Of a stretch of 41,780 nucleotides of DNA, positions 1 to 7,003 are shown one piece after another. Numbering within the stretch: the first letter of the stretch is position 1; every line of letters begins with the position of its first letter. The notes under the pieces were generated by a model. That model did not search any database and was not told the DNA's origin. It worked only from the letters and a program-made list of their open reading frames with translations. The stretch is taken from the IMG/VR virus record IMGVR_UViG_3300044625_000278, positions 1-41,780 of that record; one strand, 5' to 3'. The translations under genes and the position numbers were made by a program. This stretch comes from a virus.

Positions 1-1
1 G

Positions 2-79
2 CACGCTATTCTTGTATCAGAACTGAATAAGACTCGGAGGTTGGTGGACCTTGGCAACAGAAAACCACCATATTTTTAA
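2..79 (+). CDS. C-terminal end of an upstream gene (partial)
   Basis: One frame is open from the left edge for 25 codons to a TAA; the visible end reads RLVDLGNRKPPYF. The other two plus frames stop within about 30 bases, so this is probably the tail of a gene that starts outside the window. It lies 22 bases before the next gene, in line with the dense packing here. Too little is visible to assign a family. The alternative is a short non-coding stretch: a 6-bp inverted repeat (TGGTGG at 42-47, CCACCA at 65-70) falls inside it. Confidence 0.35.
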   Translation, partial: HAILVSELNKTRRLVDLGNRKPPYF

Positions 80-101
80 TATTTAACTTAAACTTATTCT
101 C

Positions 102-410
102 GTGAGAAATAGAATTCCTTTTGGATATACACAATTTGCTGGTATAGTCCTTGTTAAACTGAATGTAAAATTATTTGAAGAGCAAGCAATTGGTCTAGTT
201 CAAAAGTACAAAGGTCTTGTACAATGGGATAATGGTAAGTATGGCAGAGCTATTGAAGGTACAATAGAATTCAGTTCCATTGAAAAATTCCATAAAGATT
301 TAGCTCTTGCAAGAATTGATGCTAAAATTGAGAGACTTATGGAGCAAAAAGCTTCTATGCTTGATAAAGCAGTTACAGATAATAATTTACCAAATTTTGA
401 TTTAATGTAG
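102..410 (+). CDS. Hypothetical protein, 102 aa
   Basis: Not recognised. A soluble protein of mixed composition without membrane segment or cysteine motif; the C-terminal third (about residues 65-92) is probably helical and charged. The start used is GTG behind an AT-rich leader with no Shine-Dalgarno sequence; there is no in-frame ATG near the N-terminus, and the first internal Met is near residue 80. It ends with TAG and the next gene starts 2 bases later, so the two are probably co-transcribed. Confidence 0.6.
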   Translation: MRNRIPFGYTQFAGIVLVKLNVKLFEEQAIGLVQKYKGLVQWDNGKYGRAIEGTIEFSSIEKFHKDLALARIDAKIERLMEQKASMLDKAVTDNNLPNFDLM

Positions 411-412
411 TT

Positions 413-634
413 ATGAAGACAAATATATTATTTACCATTACTTGCTTTACAGCAGGTATAGTTACGGGTTGGTTTATTGCTGACTCTAATGTTAATCAAC
501 CACAACATATTAAAGTAGAATATTATTTGGAGTTAAAACCAAATGATAAAGCTATTATTGAAGATGTTCATGGTAATACTATTCAGTGTGATATGGATAG
601 CATTCCTGCTGTATTGTTAAAAGATAATCTGTAG
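413..634 (+). CDS. Small membrane-anchored protein, 73 aa
   Basis: Not recognised as a family. Residues about 4-23 (ILFTITCFTAGIVTGWFIAD) form one hydrophobic segment after a short positive N-terminus, so this is a signal anchor or an uncleaved signal peptide. The remaining 50 residues are polar and mildly acidic and would lie outside the membrane. It sits 2 bases after the preceding gene and 4 bases before the next one, in a run of three small genes. An inner-membrane or envelope role is inferred from topology only. Confidence 0.6.
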   Translation: MKTNILFTITCFTAGIVTGWFIADSNVNQPQHIKVEYYLELKPNDKAIIEDVHGNTIQCDMDSIPAVLLKDNL

Positions 635-638
635 TATT

Positions 639-899
639 ATGTTAGGAAAGAAAAAACAACAGTTAGCGTATTTAAAAATTGAATGGGCTGAATTAGAATG
701 GGAAATTGCAGAAGCAAAAGTTTCTGATACTGATCCAGATGTAAAAAGTTACCATCTTGGTGAACTTCAGTGCATGCAAATGGCTATTGAAGAAGAGATT
801 GATGCTCTTGAGCATGAATTAGGAATGATTCCACTTAAACTCATGTTAGGTGGATTTGTTATCTTTGTTATTGGTATGACTATCTATATGATGTCATAA
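639..899 (+). CDS. Small tail-anchored coiled-coil protein, 86 aa
   Basis: Not recognised. The first 60 residues are strongly helical and charged, with repeated Glu/Lys/Leu and a likely coiled coil; the last 20 residues (MLGGFVIFVIGMTIYMM) form a membrane segment at the very C-terminus. This is tail-anchored topology with the helical part in the cytoplasm. The same N-terminal length and C-terminal anchor also occur in phage lysis accessory proteins, but no lysis neighbours are present, so no function is assigned. The gene ends 8 bases before the tRNA. Confidence 0.6.
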   Translation: MLGKKKQQLAYLKIEWAELEWEIAEAKVSDTDPDVKSYHLGELQCMQMAIEEEIDALEHELGMIPLKLMLGGFVIFVIGMTIYMMS

Positions 900-906
900 T
901 AACAAT

Positions 907-980
907 GGTCTCATAGCTCAGCTGGATAGAGCAATTCACTTCTAATGAATAGGTCACAGGTTCGAATCCTGTTGGGACTA
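907..980 (+). tRNA. tRNA-Arg (anticodon UCU)
   Basis: A complete cloverleaf can be folded: acceptor GGTCTCA with TGGGACT (two G-U pairs), D arm GCTC/GAGC, anticodon stem ATTCA/TGAAT around loop CTTCTAA (anticodon TCT), T arm ACAGG/CCTGT around TTCGAAT, discriminator A. The CCA end is not encoded. It reads AGA and AGG; AGA is by far the commonest Arg codon in the neighbouring genes, so the tRNA plausibly supports phage translation. It lies between small protein genes and is probably processed from their transcript. Confidence 0.95.
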
Positions 981-1015
981 CTATTATTTTTATTTATTCA
1001 CTTAAAATTCTGATT

Positions 1016-1336
1016 ATGAATGTGTTAGGAAAACTATTCAACAAGAAAAAAACTTATCCAAAGGATAATAAGTTTGAAGTACTTATTATTGGTGAGGACA
1101 AATCTGATTTCCAAGAAATGCTTGGGATTACAGACAAAAGAAAAGATGAGTTACTCAAGCTGGCATTTAAGAGTTATAAAGACAATGATCTTTTTACCAC
1201 TAGTTGTCAAGTAGCAGTAGCTGAATGTACTCATATTAATGAGGTTGTATTTCTAATGACCATACTTACTAAAATAAGAGAATTAGAGAGTAATCCGTTA
1301 TCTGCAATTTTATCTGGTATTGGTCGTGGAGAGTAA
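1016..1336 (+). CDS. Hypothetical protein, 106 aa
   Basis: Not recognised. A Lys-rich N-terminus (residues 1-20) is followed by a predicted alpha/beta region (KFEVLIIGED at about 20-29) and a helical second half (about 42-95) including TSCQVAVAECTHINEVVFLM. No catalytic motif seen. The ATG follows TGATT, the common start context in this window. It overlaps the next gene by 11 bases, which suggests translational coupling. Confidence 0.65.
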   Translation: MNVLGKLFNKKKTYPKDNKFEVLIIGEDKSDFQEMLGITDKRKDELLKLAFKSYKDNDLFTTSCQVAVAECTHINEVVFLMTILTKIRELESNPLSAILSGIGRGE

Positions 1337-1544
1337 AATCTTTACATCAGTATTAGGTTTCAATTTTGAACTTAATCTGGTGGACAATGATGGTCAACCT
1401 ATTAGAACAGGAGCAAGGAGGGTAGATTACTTATCCTCTGAGACTCCTAATGTAGGTACCAAAATTGGTGGAGAATCATGGTTCACTAATTTTAATGAAC
1501 CTTTGTTAAGTAAAATTAGAGATTACAGAAGGAGAAATGACTAA
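1326..1544 (+). CDS. Hypothetical protein, about 72 aa
   Basis: Not recognised. A short protein, probably beta-rich in the first half (FTSVLGFNFELNLVDNDG) with a basic C-terminus (RDYRRRND). The GTG at 1326 gives the protein MESKIF and an 11-base overlap with the upstream gene; a TTG at 1320 in the same frame is the alternative start. It overlaps the next gene by 8 bases. The tight overlaps on both sides support it being real. Confidence 0.55.
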   Translation: MESKIFTSVLGFNFELNLVDNDGQPIRTGARRVDYLSSETPNVGTKIGGESWFTNFNEPLLSKIRDYRRRND

Positions 1545-1968
1545 AATCAAAGTAGAACTAGAAGAAACAGATTTATTTAATGCTATTAAGAAGATCCTTG
1601 ATCATCCTAATAGAGTAGAAATAGCAAGAGCATTAACTAGTATTATTGCACCTCATGAAAAACTAACATCTATATTCTTTAAGACATACTTTGGTGGTTC
1701 TGCACCACCAGTATTACCTGAAGGAACCATGGTTACTGTAAATCCAAATAAATTGAGTTACAAAACCAATGTAGAAGGTATGAAAAGACTTGGCTTACTT
1801 AATATTAGTGGTCATGCAACTGCTATAATCAAAGAATTCAGAGGTTTTCATGAGAGCCACAATTATTATGTAAACTTTATGAATGTTGATGACAATGATA
1901 ATAAATCATATGAAGACACAGGATTCATAAATTATCAAGATGTTATAAGTGTAATAGAAGAGCTTTAA
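1537..1968 (+). CDS. Hypothetical protein, 143 aa
   Basis: Not recognised. The N-terminal half is helical (DLFNAIKKILDHPNRVEIAR, about residues 12-31). The second half has the look of a small beta-barrel of SH3/KOW type: EGTMVTVNPNKLSYKTN, then GHATAIIKEFRGFHE and alternating hydrophobic strands to the end. Such folds often bind nucleic acid or protein, but no function can be given. It is the last gene before a strong terminator and so probably closes the operon that contains the tRNA. Confidence 0.65.
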   Translation: MTKIKVELEETDLFNAIKKILDHPNRVEIARALTSIIAPHEKLTSIFFKTYFGGSAPPVLPEGTMVTVNPNKLSYKTNVEGMKRLGLLNISGHATAIIKEFRGFHESHNYYVNFMNVDDNDNKSYEDTGFINYQDVISVIEEL

Positions 1969-2011
1969 AGATAGTATATCTGTTGGTATGCTTTTCCTAA
2001 CAAAGGAGTAT

Positions 2012-2039
2012 GGGAGGGACTAATAATCCCTCCCCTTTT
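2012..2039 (+). terminator. Rho-independent terminator
   Basis: GGGAGGG (2012-2018) pairs perfectly with CCCTCCC (2028-2034), loop of 9 bases, followed by C and TTTT. It stands 43 bases after the stop of the preceding gene and closes the first transcription unit. The plus-strand tail is short, so some read-through is likely. Confidence 0.85.
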
Positions 2040-2131
2040 CCTTGTTTAGCTATATAATGTGAAATAATAAACACTAGTTTAAGCTATGTAAGATTTAATA
2101 TCATACATTTACTAAACTTTATGTGTATAGA

Positions 2132-2401
2132 ATGTTATATCAGCTACCAAATGGTAAGGTTATTTATTTAACAGTTGAGCAATATCTTGAGCTCACTCAT
2201 GAAGACATTCAATATCTTATGTCTATTGATTTTGGTGAACACATTCTAAATCCTTTTACTGATTCTGCTGTTGTACAAAATACAAAAGAACAGTATTATG
2301 ACTTTGATTACTATCCAGATGATGATAGCTTAGAAGAAAGAGCATCAGATGATGAACCATTTGATGATATAATAGATTTATCAAATACTTCTGATATATA
2401 A
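2132..2401 (+). CDS. Acidic hypothetical protein, about 89 aa
   Basis: Not assigned to a named family. The N-terminal half (MLYQLPNGKVIYLTVEQYLE, then THEDIQYLMSIDFGEH) looks like a small conserved phage protein; the C-terminal 35 residues are very acidic (DDDSLEERASDDEPFDDI). I prefer the ATG at 2132, which places the conserved-looking LPNG motif near the N-terminus; a GTG at 2123 adds three residues. It stands between a terminator upstream and paired inverted repeats downstream, as a single-gene unit. Confidence 0.65.
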   Translation: MLYQLPNGKVIYLTVEQYLELTHEDIQYLMSIDFGEHILNPFTDSAVVQNTKEQYYDFDYYPDDDSLEERASDDEPFDDIIDLSNTSDI

Positions 2402-2450
2402 TATTGCATTAGCAATAAACACTTACTATTAGCAAGAGTAACTAATAGTA
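2402..2450. promoter_or_regulatory. Two tandem inverted repeats in an intergenic region
   Basis: TATTGC (2402-2407) and GCAATA (2412-2417) form a 6-bp arm with a 4-base loop. Directly after it TACTATTAG (2424-2432) and CTAATAGTA (2442-2450) form a perfect 9-bp inverted repeat with a 9-base spacer. Neither is followed by a T-run, so a terminator is unlikely. The position, 44 bases before a probably well-expressed gene, fits an operator or a 5' mRNA hairpin. The role is inferred from symmetry and position only. Confidence 0.45.
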
Positions 2451-2493
2451 TAGTAATCTACTCACATTTTCATTTACTATTTAATTTATTGTT

Positions 2494-2967
2494 ATGAATA
2501 CAAAAGTTATTGTATTGGCAGATGATGCCACAAAAAGTGTTATTAACCTATCAAAGAATCCTGAATTTGGATACATTAGAGTTAAGCAAACAAGATTTTT
2601 AACTGATGAAAAGACTGGTTTCTTAACTGCAAGACCTATTACTGCATTAGTAACTGCTCCTATTGATGATTTAAAAGAAGCAGCATTTTATGAAGGTCAA
2701 GAACTTAAAGGTAAAATTGTTATTGAAGAGTCTTTGACTCCATTTAACAAAAAGAATCCTGAGCGTGACCTTAAAGTTGCAGGTAAAACAGGTATTGTGT
2801 GCCGTTTAGAAGGTTCACCTATTTACCGTAGAACAAGATTTACATTCAATGATCAAGCAAATGATACTTGGGTACAACATGATAATGTATCTGAGCTACG
2901 TAATGCTTATCAAGAAGAAGAGAAAGTTTCTGCAATGAAACCTAATGAAGACTTTTCTGTTCAATAG
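2494..2967 (+). CDS. Hypothetical protein, 157 aa; beta-rich, possible OB-like fold
   Basis: Function unknown. The sequence suggests a compact beta-rich domain (KVIVLADDATKSVINL; FGYIRVKQTRFLTDE; ITALVTAPIDDL; LKGKIVIEESLTPF; GIVCRLEGSPIYRRTRF) with aromatic and basic residues in strands, and a polar C-terminal tail (about residues 135-157). An OB-like nucleic-acid-binding fold is possible, but this is a guess from pattern, not a match. The gene stands alone between paired inverted repeats and a strong terminator with a GAAA loop, an arrangement expected of a highly expressed single gene. Confidence 0.7.
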   Translation: MNTKVIVLADDATKSVINLSKNPEFGYIRVKQTRFLTDEKTGFLTARPITALVTAPIDDLKEAAFYEGQELKGKIVIEESLTPFNKKNPERDLKVAGKTGIVCRLEGSPIYRRTRFTFNDQANDTWVQHDNVSELRNAYQEEEKVSAMKPNEDFSVQ

Positions 2968-2995
2968 CAGAAAATTGTTGATTGATGTGTGATTA

Positions 2996-3017
2996 GGGGG
3001 TAGAAATACCCCCTTTT
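2996..3017 (+). terminator. Rho-independent terminator with GAAA loop
   Basis: GGGGGTA (2996-3002) pairs perfectly with TACCCCC (3007-3013) around a GAAA tetraloop, followed by TTTT. It ends the single-gene unit upstream and lies 8 bases before the next start codon. Confidence 0.9.
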
Positions 3018-3024
3018 CTATTTT

Positions 3025-3525
3025 ATGATTAAACCAATGTATATTATGGAAAAGCTAAAGAAACAGGTAAGAAATTACCAGTTGAGATCACAAACTGTGA
3101 TGTCATATGAACAAGATGGGTATTCTTCCTATCAGAATTATCTCTACAAGAGAGCACTCTATGGTTTAGATGCTCTTACAGAGAAAGAACTTGCTACTAT
3201 GTGTAGTAAGAAAAAACAACGGATTATTAATGTTTACAAACGTGCACAGGTTACACTTAATAAGTTTAAACAGCATGTAACTATTAAATATTCCAATACA
3301 ATCTTTGAAACTCTGTTTCCAAACAGTCCAATTACACAGTTTTTATTGGCTGATACTGAGACAGATGAGAAGTTTAAGAACACTTTAACTTTTAAAGATT
3401 TAGGTATTGAAAAGCAAGATATTATTGCTATCTTTATTGCTGAAGGCATCTTACCAAAAAACTTTTTTGATTTAAAAGATGCACCATTAGCATTACCTAG
3501 ATTAAAACATGAAGTCAAAGCTTAA
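3025..3525 (+). CDS. Hypothetical helical protein, 166 aa
   Basis: Not recognised. Basic and strongly helical (residues about 8-95: many Lys, Arg, Gln and Tyr, including KELATMCSKKKQRIINVYKR), followed by a less charged C-terminal part ending with LPRLKHEVKA. Three in-frame ATGs (3025, 3037, 3046) could be the start; the first is given. The high net positive charge and position in front of an HNH nuclease fit a nucleic-acid-associated role, which is inference. It overlaps the next gene by 17 bases. Confidence 0.65.
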   Translation: MIKPMYIMEKLKKQVRNYQLRSQTVMSYEQDGYSSYQNYLYKRALYGLDALTEKELATMCSKKKQRIINVYKRAQVTLNKFKQHVTIKYSNTIFETLFPNSPITQFLLADTETDEKFKNTLTFKDLGIEKQDIIAIFIAEGILPKNFFDLKDAPLALPRLKHEVKA

Positions 3526-3919
3526 AGAATGTGATGGTTGTCAAAAGATGACTGTTATATGGAAGAATTCTGAGGGATTTAAATTCTGCCGTTATTGCTG
3601 GAGTTGCCAAAAAGCCATTAATAGTGACAGTGCACAGAAACCAAACGACTATAAAGTCCCTCAGGTCTCTTCTAAAAAGAAAAAGAAAGATGTTGAGTAT
3701 CTCAAACTGAGAGAAAGATTTCTTACTGAAAATCCAATATGTCAGGTCTCTGTAGCCGGTTGTATGAATGGTAGTACTGATGTGCACCATAAATTTGCCG
3801 GCTCCAACAGAGATGCTTTCTATTTGGTACAGTCTACATGGTTGAGCGTATGTAGAAACTGTCATGATTGGATTCATGCTCATCCTGCAGAGGCTAGAAT
3901 ACTGAACTATTTAAAATGA
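3509..3919 (+). CDS. HNH-type endonuclease with N-terminal zinc ribbon
   Basis: Two metal-binding parts are visible. Residues 8-33 hold Cys8, Cys11, Cys27, Cys30 and Cys33, a zinc ribbon. Residues about 78-123 hold an HNH-like core: Cys78 and Cys85, the catalytic-type DVHHKFAG (His93, His94), then CRNCHDWIH (Cys115, Cys118, His119, His123). This order matches zinc-containing HNH nucleases of phages (NinG-like and homing types). A Lys-rich linker (55-60) joins the parts. Phage HNH proteins act in recombination, packaging or as homing nucleases; nothing here decides between these. The gene overlaps its upstream neighbour by 17 bases, so it belongs to that operon. Confidence 0.8.
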   Translation: MKSKLKECDGCQKMTVIWKNSEGFKFCRYCWSCQKAINSDSAQKPNDYKVPQVSSKKKKKDVEYLKLRERFLTENPICQVSVAGCMNGSTDVHHKFAGSNRDAFYLVQSTWLSVCRNCHDWIHAHPAEARILNYLK

Positions 3920-3948
3920 TTTTATTTACTGATTAAAAAATTATGATT

Positions 3949-4680
3949 ATGAACTCAAAAGTTAACATTAAGTACAGCAAAGACTATGAAAAATTCTTAT
4001 TCTTAGATAATAATAGAATTTTGAACCCAGGACACGTACAAACAATGATTGAAAGTATACGTACAATGGGTGTAATTAGACCTGTAGTATGTATTGAAAC
4101 AGATGCCATTTCTGGAAAGAAACAGAGATATATTACTGATGGTCAACACTTGTTTACTGCTCTTGTAGCAGAAGAATTAGAGATCCCATACATTGTGCTC
4201 AATGTAGAAGATGAGATTGAATTGGTTGTTAAAATGGCAAAGATGAACAATTCATCAAAGTCATGGACACTTCTAAACTATGTGAATGCATTTAAACCTT
4301 ATCTACCTGATTATCAGAAGTTATTTAAGATGAGAAACAAGTATAATATTGAGCCATTAATGTTGGCTGCAATATGTACTCGTGGTACCTCAGCAGTAGT
4401 TTCTGGTTCTAGATTGATTAAGTCTGGACATTTTAAGATTACTAATCCTGAAGCTCAGGAAATGGCTAAAGCATTTAATGATTTCTTCTTAAAGATTGGT
4501 AGAGCTGACCGTTGGGTTAAACACCAATTCTTACAAGTATTTATGCGTGCATGGGGTACTTATGATCATGATAAAGCATTAGCAAATCTTGATAAACATA
4601 TCAAGACTGTTAAAGCTATGAGTGACACTGGTGCTGCAGAAGCATTTATTAGCAGAAACATTTTCAATTTAACTAAATAA
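3949..4680 (+). CDS. ParB/sulfiredoxin-fold (ParB-like nuclease domain) protein
   Basis: Residues 20-90 match the ParB/Srx-type N-terminal domain: NRILNPGHVQTMIESIRTMG (a helix that in ParB proteins follows the first strand), IRPVV, then ITDGQHLFTALVAEELEIPY in place of the classical GxRRxxA box. The remaining 150 residues are helical with no clear HTH. ParB-like domains bind or hydrolyse nucleotides and occur in DNA partition, nucleases and many phage proteins of unknown role. It overlaps the SF2 helicase gene by one base (TAATG), so the two are probably made together. The start used is the second of two nearby ATGs (3943, 3949), in the frequent ATTATG context. Confidence 0.8.
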   Translation: MNSKVNIKYSKDYEKFLFLDNNRILNPGHVQTMIESIRTMGVIRPVVCIETDAISGKKQRYITDGQHLFTALVAEELEIPYIVLNVEDEIELVVKMAKMNNSSKSWTLLNYVNAFKPYLPDYQKLFKMRNKYNIEPLMLAAICTRGTSAVVSGSRLIKSGHFKITNPEAQEMAKAFNDFFLKIGRADRWVKHQFLQVFMRAWGTYDHDKALANLDKHIKTVKAMSDTGAAEAFISRNIFNLTK

Positions 4681-5774
4681 TGGAAAGAGAAGAGATTCAA
4701 GAACAAGCATTAAAAGCAACAGAAGGGAGACGGAGATGTTCCGTAGTATTAGGCACAGGGGTCGGTAAGACCCTTGTAGGCCTATTACATATTGAGAGAA
4801 ATACTAATGCTATGCAAAATGTATTAGTAGTTGCTCCAAAGAAATCTATTTTTCAGTCTTGGTCTGATGATGCTGTGAAGTTTGGTAAACAAGATTTGTT
4901 AGAGAGAATTACTTTCTCTACATATATTGGATTACCAAAGAGAGATCCAAATGCATATGATTATGTATACTTAGATGAATGTCATTCACTTCTTGATTCT
5001 CATAGAGCATTCCTTGATGTGTATAAAGGTGGAATCCTGGGTTTAACTGGGACTCCACCTAAACACAAAGGATCTGAGAAAGGAATGATGGTTGGTCAAT
5101 TCTGTCCTGTAGCTTATACATTTAAAGCTGATGATGCAATTGAGAATGGTATCATTAATGACTATCAAATCATTGTACATGAGCTTCAATTAAATAAGTG
5201 TAAAGGTTATCAGGCTGTAATGAAGAACAAATCTTTTGTTACCTCAGAGTATGATAATTATGTTTACTGGTCTAGAAGAATTGATGTAGGTTCTGGTAAT
5301 ATGCATATGCTCCGGGTTATGAGAATGAAAGCTCTTATGGAGTATTCTACTAAAGAAAAGTATACTAAAGAACTAATGAAAAGTATTAATACAAAGTGTA
5401 TTGTCTTTGCTAATACTCAAGAGCAAGCTGATAAACTATGTAGATTTAGTTACCATAGTGGTAATAAAGATTCTGAAGATAACTTACTGTTATTTAAAGA
5501 AGGCAAGATCAAACAATTATCCTGTGTACTGCAGTTAAATGAAGGTATTAATATACCGGAATTGAGACAAGGCATTATCATGCATGCGTATGGTAATGAG
5601 AGAAAAGCAGCACAGAGAATTGGTAGATTGCTCAGACTTAATCCAGATGAGAAAGCTATTGTACATATACTATGTTATAAGGGTACAGTAGATGAGAAAT
5701 GGGTTAAAGAAGCTCTTGAGGGATTTGACCAAGATAAGATAGTTTGGAGAAATTATGATTTAAAGTTAAATTAG
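4680..5774 (+). CDS. Superfamily 2 DNA/RNA helicase (DExH type)
   Basis: All core SF2 motifs can be read: motif I LGTGVGKT (24-31), motif II DECH (99-102), motif III LTGTPP (122-127), motif V LNEGINIPEL (286-295) and motif VI QRIGRLLR (312-319). At 364 residues it is a minimal two-RecA-domain helicase without large accessory domains, similar in plan to UvsW/RAD25-type enzymes; crAss-like phages usually carry a helicase of this general kind. Likely roles are fork remodelling or recombination-dependent replication. The one-base overlap with the ParB-like gene and the 4-base gap to the ClpS gene place it in the middle of an operon. Confidence 0.88.
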   Translation: MEREEIQEQALKATEGRRRCSVVLGTGVGKTLVGLLHIERNTNAMQNVLVVAPKKSIFQSWSDDAVKFGKQDLLERITFSTYIGLPKRDPNAYDYVYLDECHSLLDSHRAFLDVYKGGILGLTGTPPKHKGSEKGMMVGQFCPVAYTFKADDAIENGIINDYQIIVHELQLNKCKGYQAVMKNKSFVTSEYDNYVYWSRRIDVGSGNMHMLRVMRMKALMEYSTKEKYTKELMKSINTKCIVFANTQEQADKLCRFSYHSGNKDSEDNLLLFKEGKIKQLSCVLQLNEGINIPELRQGIIMHAYGNERKAAQRIGRLLRLNPDEKAIVHILCYKGTVDEKWVKEALEGFDQDKIVWRNYDLKLN

Positions 5775-5778
5775 CACA

Positions 5779-6033
5779 ATGGAACTACCAGAAGATCACA
5801 AACTTATACTGTATAATGATGATACACATAGTTTTGCATATGTGATAGCATGTTTAATTAAATACTGCGGTCATGAACCACAACAAGCAGAACAATGTGC
5901 ATTGGTTGCTGATCTTGCTGGTCAGTGTACCATAAAACATGGTTGTTGGGCTCAAATAGATACAATGGCTGATTTTCTTCAAGGAGTGGGTCTAAAAGTA
6001 AAAATAGAACCTTATGAAGGCGATATGCATTGA
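5779..6033 (+). CDS. clpS: ClpS-like adaptor of the ClpAP/ClpCP protease
   Basis: The 84 residues align without gaps to the ClpS core: LILYNDDTHSFAYVI (residues 9-23; E. coli ILVNDDYTPMEFVI), QQAEQCALVADLAGQC (35-50), and a final strand GLKVKIEP. ClpS binds N-terminal degrons and hands substrates to ClpA or ClpC. The binding-pocket residues Asn13 and Asp14/Asp15 (Asn34, Asp35, Asp36 in E. coli) are kept, but the His that contacts the substrate amino group (His66 in E. coli) is Asp45 here. The long N-terminal extension is missing. Phage ClpS could redirect host proteolysis or shield host substrates. It overlaps the next gene by 20 bases. Confidence 0.82.
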   Translation: MELPEDHKLILYNDDTHSFAYVIACLIKYCGHEPQQAEQCALVADLAGQCTIKHGCWAQIDTMADFLQGVGLKVKIEPYEGDMH

Positions 6034-6289
6034 TAGCAGTAACAAACCAGCTAAAGTACCTATTGAACAATGGGTAAAAGAGGGTGAGACTTACACTATT
6101 ATTAAAATAGTAAAGATGGGATTACAAGATGGTAGATATGGTGTACTACTTAAAGAAGTACAGATGTCTGCTGATTGTTTTCCATATGAATACTATGATG
6201 CTGAAAGATTTATTCCACTTGATATTAAATTACATCAACTTGAAGAAGAAAAAGAAGAAGTCTTAGAGGCAGATTTAGAATTAATATAG
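6014..6289 (+). CDS. Hypothetical protein, 91 aa, possible SH3-like fold
   Basis: Not recognised. Beta-strand pattern in residues 1-70 (VKEGETYTIIKIVKM; GRYGVLLKEVQM; FPYEYYDAERFIPLD) suggests a small barrel like those of SH3-type phage proteins; the last 20 residues are very acidic (EEEKEEVLEADLE). It starts inside the 3' end of the ClpS gene (20-base overlap) and ends 4 bases before the next gene, which suggests coupled translation. Confidence 0.65.
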   Translation: MKAICIDSSNKPAKVPIEQWVKEGETYTIIKIVKMGLQDGRYGVLLKEVQMSADCFPYEYYDAERFIPLDIKLHQLEEEKEEVLEADLELI

Positions 6290-6293
6290 TTTT

Positions 6294-6749
6294 ATGGCAG
6301 ATTATACAATAGAAGACATTCTAAAAGAATGTGAAGTTCTTGCTGTGCAAAATAAGAGTGCGGCTAAGAAAAGAGAAAGAATGTATCTTGACAGAAGAAA
6401 CTATCTTATAGGCATATTACATTATAAGTATGGTAAGAGCTCAACTTTTATTGCTGATATATTTGGAATGGATGGTTCATCTATTAGAATAGCAAAAAGA
6501 CATGCTTATACTTTACTTAATTATAATGATATAAGTTTTGCAGCTAATGCCTGTGAGTATATTCAAAAGTTTCCATATGATTTTCCATATGCTGGTTCTA
6601 AACAACATAGAGGTACTACTGTAGTAGTTTCACTTGATAGAGCTTTGTATAAGAAAATAAAAGCATATGGTAATCTTGTTGGAGATGCTAAGATAGATGT
6701 TACAATTAAAAACCTACTTAAAAAAGCAATTAAGCTATGGGAAGAATGA
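6294..6749 (+). CDS. DNA-binding protein with DnaA-C-like HTH and ribbon-helix-helix-like C-terminus
   Basis: Residues about 37-75 (YLIGILHYKYGKSSTFIADI, then FGMDGSSIRIAKRHAYTLL) resemble the C-terminal HTH of DnaA, where the sequence DHSTVxHA lies in the recognition helix; here it is DGSSIRIAKRHA. Residues about 108-148 (TTVVVSLDRALYKKIKAYG followed by a second helix) look like a ribbon-helix-helix unit: one strand and two helices. Both assignments are by pattern only. A protein with two DNA-binding modules could be a regulator or an origin-binding protein. It is in the helicase/ClpS operon and its stop overlaps the next start (ATGA). Confidence 0.55.
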   Translation: MADYTIEDILKECEVLAVQNKSAAKKRERMYLDRRNYLIGILHYKYGKSSTFIADIFGMDGSSIRIAKRHAYTLLNYNDISFAANACEYIQKFPYDFPYAGSKQHRGTTVVVSLDRALYKKIKAYGNLVGDAKIDVTIKNLLKKAIKLWEE

Positions 6750-7003
6750 AAGAAATATACATGCGTGTTATGTATGAGAATGATGGTCAGGTTCCAAAAG
6801 AAATGACCATTTCAGACATGGCTCGTATGAAAGAATTAGAAATCTATAATTGGGAAGAGTATGAAAGAGAACAAGAGAAAATTAGAGTTTTCAGAGTTAA
6901 ACAAGAAAATCCAAGAGAGATTACAAAGGTTGCACAAGTCAGAGAATATTGGGAAGAGGAACTCAGGAAAGGTAAAATCAGAAGGGCTACAAAAGGTGAA
7001 TAA
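6746..7003 (+). CDS. Hypothetical charged protein, 85 aa
   Basis: Not recognised. Very rich in Glu, Lys and Arg, mostly helical (IYNWEEYEREQEKIRVFRVK; VREYWEEELRKGKIRRATKG), likely coiled coil. The ATG at 6746 overlaps the previous stop as ATGA, the classic coupling geometry; an ATG at 6737 in the same frame is possible. It ends TAATG, sharing a base with the next gene. Confidence 0.6.
   Translation: MKEIYMRVMYENDGQVPKEMTISDMARMKELEIYNWEEYEREQEKIRVFRVKQENPREITKVAQVREYWEEELRKGKIRRATKGE

Noticed and set aside
42-77. TGGTGG/CCACCA hairpin followed by TTTTT as a terminator
   Set aside because: The stem is only 6 bp with a 17-base loop and an interrupted T-run, and it falls inside an open frame that probably ends an upstream gene.
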